64,000 nt of DNA, taken from Fomitopsis serialis. Lineage: Eukaryota; Basidiomycota; Agaricomycetes; Polyporales; Fomitopsidaceae. The notes under the pieces were generated by a model. It searched no databases and was not told the DNA's origin. It saw nothing but the letters and a program-made list of their open reading frames with translations. Numbering within the stretch: the first letter of the stretch is position 1; each line of letters begins with the position of its first letter. The position numbers were made by a program, and so were the translations under genes. Where the stretch lies: contig NW_025955168.1 in assembly GCF_022376445.1 (NCBI RefSeq), positions 1 to 64,000 of the forward strand, given 5' to 3'. Of this stretch, positions 59,899 to 64,000 are shown one piece after another.

Positions 59899-61057
59899 GT
59901 GTACAAGTTGTTACTTATGCTGTGCAGTGGTACATGTACAACAATATGTGCCACTTGTACATCCTAGCCAGTGTATCAGAATTTGAAATATTACTTGCAC
60001 TGCTCCTGTGCAAGCAAACTTTGATATGCTGTACATGTATGCCCAAGGTGTCACTGGAACATATAAGTGTGTCCTCATCCTATACTGTGTTACATGTACA
60101 TGTACATGTGCCACTGGTACATCCTAGCCAATGCATGGGAATTTGACTTATTATCTGTTTCACTTTCGTGCAAGTCACATTTGGTAATGCACATGGGCAT
60201 ATTCTGGGTGTCACAATAGTGCACAAGTTTGTACCTGTCCTGTTCTGTGTTACATGTAAATCCACATGTGCCACTTGTACATCCCAGCCAATGCACAGGA
60301 ATGCAAAATGTCACTCACACTGTCCTTGTGCTTGTCATGTCTGATAACACCTATGTGCACATATAGGGCATCAGTGCAGTGTACAAGTGCATGCCCATTC
60401 TGTATGGTGTTACTTGTACATCCACACATGCCACTGGTACATCCTAGCCATTACACAGGAATATAAAATGTTACTTGTACAGCTGTTGTGTTGATCATGC
60501 CTGTCAATTCCCAAATGCACATTCAGGGTATCATTGAACCATTTAGTTTCATACCCACCCCATACAGTGTTACTTGTACATCCACATGTGCCACTGGTAC
60601 ATCCTAGCCAGTGCTTGGGAATCCAACATATGACTTGTACAACTGTTGTGATGGCCATGTCAGGCAATACCTACAAGCACATCCAGGATGTCACTATAGT
60701 GTAAAAATCTGTACCCATGCTGTACTGTCTTACATGTACATCCACATGTGCCACTTGTACATCCTAGCCAGTGTGTGGGAATCTGGCATGTGACTTGTAT
60801 TGCCCTGGTGTCAGTCATGTCCAACAATAGGCACGTGCACATCCAGGGTGTCACTGGTATGTACAGGTTTGTATTTGTCCCATACTGTGCTATTTGTACA
60901 TTGGCACCCCCATGGTGCACTGGTACATCCTAGCCAGTGCATGGGAATTTGTAACATTATTTGTCCTGCTCTCATGCCAGTCATGCTTGATGATGCCCAC
61001 ATGCACAGCCAGGGTGTCACTTGAGTGCACAAATTTGCACCAGTCCCACACTGTGTT
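59899..61057 (-). repeat. Palindrome right arm, 160-bp satellite array
   Basis: Reverse complement of the left arm. Every open frame in one arm has a partner of the same length and sequence in the other where it lies fully inside, and hand comparison of several stretches shows no mismatch. The arm ends at 61057, within the first four bases of the copia LTR (61054), while the left-hand satellite goes on outward for a further partial unit. The retrotransposon therefore probably cut off this arm. Confidence 0.93.
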
Positions 61058-61501
61058 GATGCAACCAACAGAGCGAGCACGAGTCGTCAGGCTGTAGCAA
61101 ACAGACGACGACCTCAGATCGTGCTCGGGAAGACGAGGCAAGAACTGTATTGGCATACCTGTAGCAAACAGACGACGACTACGAAGTAAGTGAGTACAGG
61201 TATGCGAGACACAAAAGCTAACTACTCACCCTCAGATCGTGCTCGGGAAGACAAGGCAAGAACTGAGGGTGCGAACGCGGCGCGAGGGTATAAGTGGGCG
61301 AGCGAGCGAGTTAGGTACGAGATACGAGACTGTCCGTAAATGGTAATGAATGTACGGATGCGCACGGCGGGCACGGCGGGATAAGAGAACGGAACGGCGC
61401 ATTGGACAGCGCGTAAGCAGCATGCAGTAAAGAACGAAAAACGGGTATAGTATGAAGCCGGAGAGCCGGCGAGGACGACGTACGGATTGTCGGCTCCAAC
61501 A
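61054..61501 (-). repeat. Ty1/copia LTR (3' LTR in element orientation)
   Basis: 448 bp with terminal TGTTG...CAACA. On the minus strand it begins TGTTGGAGCCGAC immediately after the polypurine tract at 61502-61512 (GAGGGGAAG), as expected for the 3' LTR. It carries internal duplications: gtagcaaacagacgacgac near 61093 and 61161, and ctcagatcgtgctcgggaag near 61112 and 61231, the second followed both times by ggcaagaactg. Confidence 0.85.
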
Positions 61502-61514
61502 CTTCCCCTCAATC

Positions 61515-64000
61515 CTAAACGAGTCCGAGTGCAGCCGCAAAGTGCTTGACTTTGGGACTCGGTAGCGCCTTCGTGAGCGCGTCGGCAACCATCTCGTCGG
61601 TCGGGCAGTAAACGAGTGTGAGCTTCTTGTCGGCGATGACCCAGCGAATGAAGTGAAAGCGGATGTCAATGTGTTTCGTACGGGCGTGGTACTGGTGGTC
61701 CTGGGTGAGTGCGATGGCGCCGAGGTTGTCAGAGTTAAGCGGGATGGGCTCCGTGAACGGCGCGAAGACCTGGCCAATAAGGGAGCGTAGCCAAAGGGCC
61801 TCCTTCGACGCATGCGTGATGGCGACGTACTCCGATTCAGTCGTGGAGAGAGAGATGATCTCCTGGCGTTTCGATGCCCAAGAGACCGCGCCGCCGTCGA
61901 TGAGGAAAGCGTACCCAGAGATCGCCTTGCGATCCTCGTGCATCGACCCATCTGCGTCGGTGTACCCAACGAGGTCGAGCGAGATGGCACCGTAGGTGAG
62001 CTTCAGCTTCTTCGTTCCAGCGAGATAGCGAAAAACGCGTTTGACGGCTTCCCAGTGAGCGCGCCCAGGGTTCTGCGAGAAACGAGCAAGGATAGATACG
62101 GCGTAGGTGATGTCAGGACGAGTGCCCAGCGACGCGTACATGAGCGAGCCAACTGCCTCTCGGTACGGGATGTTGCGCATCTCCGCGGCTTCGGCGGTCG
62201 TCTGCGGCGACTGTGTGGCAGACAGCTGAACGTGCGGGTCCATCGGCGAGGACACGGGCCGCGCGTCTTCGAGGTTGTACCGCCGCAGGATCGACTCGAT
62301 GTACACTACCTGCGAAAGCGAGAGGGTCCGGGCCTCGCGATCACGCTCAACAGCGAAGCCGAGGATCCAATGGATCTCTCCTTCGTCCGTGATCTCGAAG
62401 TCCTTCCGTAGGTTCGTTTTCACCTCATCCATAAGCCCTACTGACGCGACAATCGTCAGGTCGTCAACGTGTACGCCCATTGCAATGAGCTTGCCGCGCT
62501 CCGAGCGGTAGAACACGGCCTGGTCCACATCACATGCGGACATGCGGAGGCGCTTCTGCAAGACGCCGCGCAGCTTCTGGTGCCAGTTCCGCGCGCTCTG
62601 GCGAAGGCCGTACAGCGGGCGCAGCAGGCGCAGTACGAGGGACTTATCCTCGGTGAGTGTCAGACCTGGCGGCAGTGCCATATAGATGACCTCGTTCTCC
62701 TCGAACTCGCCATTCAGGTATGCACTCTTAATGTCCACCTGGTGCACATCGAGGTCGTGGCGCGCTGCAAACACGAGCAGGGTCCGAATGGACGCCATCT
62801 TTGCAACGGGCGCGTAGGTGTCGAAGAAGTCAACTCCGGGCACCTGTGAGAAGCCGCGGGCAACGAGGCGTGCACGGTAACGGTAAACGCTTCCGGCTGC
62901 GTCTTTCTTCGCATGGAAAACCCATCGGCAACTGACGATATTCGCGCCCGGCGGGGGCCGCTCGAGACGCCACGTCCCGTGCGCTTCGAGCGCGCGCAGC
63001 TCTTCCTGCATCGCCTCCTGCCAGCGCAGCCATTCCGGCCTGCGTTTTGCTTCCGCCAGCGACTGGGGGTCCAAGCCCTCGACCTCAGCAATCTGCGCGG
63101 CCATGGCAGCGCCTGAGACCTCTTCAAGCAGCTCGGCAGCACTGTCCTCAACTGGGACCTGCACACCGCGAGGTACGTCGCTATCTGCGCCCTTGCCAGT
63201 GAGGATGTCACTGACTTTCTGCGACGGCTTGCGGACGCGCGTTGGCCGTGGCGCTGGCGGCGGTTCAGGGATCTCGGGCTTAGGAGAAGCGGGCGGTGTA
63301 GATGGCTCGACAGCGGGTTCGTCAGAAGACTCGTTATCAGAGTCGGAGGAGTCGGCGGTGGATGCGGGCTTGCCATTGCCCGGCTCCTGCTCCCCTCAAG
63401 CTTGACATCCTCGACGACAGCGGGCGGCGAGCTATCGCCGAAACGAACATTTCGCTCGACGGTAATGCGGTGAGCCTCCTCCCAATAAACTCGGTGGCCC
63501 TTGCTCTGACTGTCGTATCCGACCCATCGCGCAGCCTTCGCACGTACGCCGAGCTTTCCAGTCGACGTGTCGTGTACCCAAACACGGCAACCCCAGATGG
63601 GCAGGCCTACTAGGGTGGGCGGGCGTCCATTAACAGCCTCGAACGGTGTCCTGCCGCCGAGCGCTTTGGTGGACGTGCGGTTCTTCAACCACACAGCATG
63701 CATCACAGCCTCCCCCAGAGGTTCGCTGGCATCCCGGATGCGATCAACATCGCCCGGGTCTTCTCCATCAGCGTGCGGTTCAGGCGTTCCGACACGCCTG
63801 CCTCCTCGTGGGTATCATGCACGGAGAGCTTCTGCGTGATGCCGCGCGCCTCGAGGTGAGTCTTAAACTCTTCGCTGAGATACTCGCCGCCGCGGTCGGT
63901 GTTTAACACCTCCAGCCGCTTGCCATGGTGGTTCTCCTGCCACGCCTCGAATGCCTTAAATGCTTCGAAGGACTCGCTCTTCAGACGCAGCAGGTAAGCT
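61515..64000 (-). pseudogene. pol: copia pol: integrase, reverse transcriptase, RNase H (partial)
   Basis: The minus-strand reading begins off the window end with the integrase core (VLNTDRGGEYLSEEF, HEEAGVSERLNRTLMEK), then the copia-type NRTSTKALGGRTPFEAVNGR block near 63660. The reverse transcriptase (about 62950-62200) shows YAPVAKMASIRTLLVFA, HQVDIKSAYLNG and the catalytic HVDDL; RNase H follows (VGYTDADGSMHEDRKAISGY, LSTTESEYVAITHASKEALW, TKHIDIRFHFIRW). The stop is at 61515. Single missing bases, each in a run of G, break the frame near 63712 and near 63395. The protein would be one polyprotein if these were errors. Confidence 0.85.

Larger units (their letters stand above)
57776..61053. 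repeat. AT-rich satellite block
   Basis: Composition changes abruptly near 57776 from GC-rich genic DNA to AT-rich DNA that continues to the copia LTR at 61054. The left 870 bp (57776-58648) are AT-rich without a clear repeat unit, although phrases such as aaggattg and gattgtgacag recur. The rest is a palindrome of 160-bp tandem units. No gene is present: open frames in it are mirrored in the two arms and consist of repeat translation. Confidence 0.85.
61054..64000 (-). mobile_element. Ty1/copia retrotransposon, 5' part beyond the window
   Basis: Minus-strand element: integrase at the window edge, then reverse transcriptase, RNase H, polypurine tract and 3' LTR, the copia order. The gag, protease and 5' LTR lie beyond 64000. 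It inserted into the AT-rich satellite block. Two frame breaks in pol suggest it is dead or that the assembly dropped bases in G runs. Confidence 0.9.

Noticed and set aside
58682..61024. Paired Cys/Met/Thr-rich small proteins in the palindrome
   Set aside because: They are translations of the satellite unit, mirrored in both arms, with the same phrases repeating each 160 bp.
57776..61053. Proven centromere
   Set aside because: The nucleosome-sized AT-rich satellite is suggestive, but there is no evidence on CENP-A, and intact housekeeping genes lie directly beside it.
58649..61057. CRISPR-like array
   Set aside because: The repeats are 160-bp units without short constant repeats and unique spacers, and the genome is a eukaryote.
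61232..61990. 252-codon minus-strand frame across the LTR boundary
   Set aside because: It runs out of frame through RNase H and into the LTR; the true frame ends at 61515.

Overview
The window is nuclear DNA of a filamentous basidiomycete, most likely an agaricomycete of polypore type. The evidence is many introns of about 50-60 bp with GT-AG ends, basidiomycete-type versions of mitochondrial and GPI-anchor genes, and lineage-specific families (F-box/leucine-rich proteins, seven-helix membrane proteins, DUF6533 proteins). Exon models were built by hand; for the genes called intact, reading phase closes across every intron.

Layout. 0-10 kb is mostly housekeeping: an intron-containing tRNA-Asn(GTT) beside ATP synthase subunit f (ATP17, with a 9-nt exon), a small conserved-looking protein of unknown role, then the AAA ATPase AFG2/DRG1 (minus) and GPI16/PIG-T (plus) diverging from a 348-bp promoter. 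10-14.7 kb has no gene I can support. 14.7-21.4 kb holds three F-box/LRR-like genes and one small unknown gene. 21.8-29.4 kb is accessory DNA: two GC-rich blocks each bounded by direct repeats (one pair is 115 bp and identical), a degenerate minisatellite, a relic of a DUF6533 gene, and a captured fragment of NADPH-cytochrome P450 reductase. 30-34.4 kb holds a decayed short-chain dehydrogenase, a second one broken by one base, and a 2OG-Fe(II) oxygenase with two frameshifts. 35-40.7 kb is weakly coding.

40.7-57.4 kb is an array of one seven-helix membrane protein family: four intact-looking genes, two pseudogenes. Most of it forms a tandem segmental duplication: unit A (about 45.25-50.0 kb) and unit B (about 50.6-56.6 kb) each carry plus-strand 7TM gene, minus-strand 7TM gene, then NUO51 (complex I 51-kDa subunit). 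In unit A the second and third genes have decayed; in unit B all three are intact.

57.8-61.05 kb is an abrupt AT-rich block containing a giant palindrome: two 1,159-bp arms, apparently identical, around a 91-bp spacer. Each arm is a tandem array of a 160-bp unit. The right arm ends exactly where the LTR of a Ty1/copia retrotransposon begins; that element runs off the window end. The palindrome/satellite and the GC-rich blocks bounded by direct repeats are the least explained features. Several breaks in reading frame are single-base losses in short homopolymers, so assembly error must be separated from true decay.
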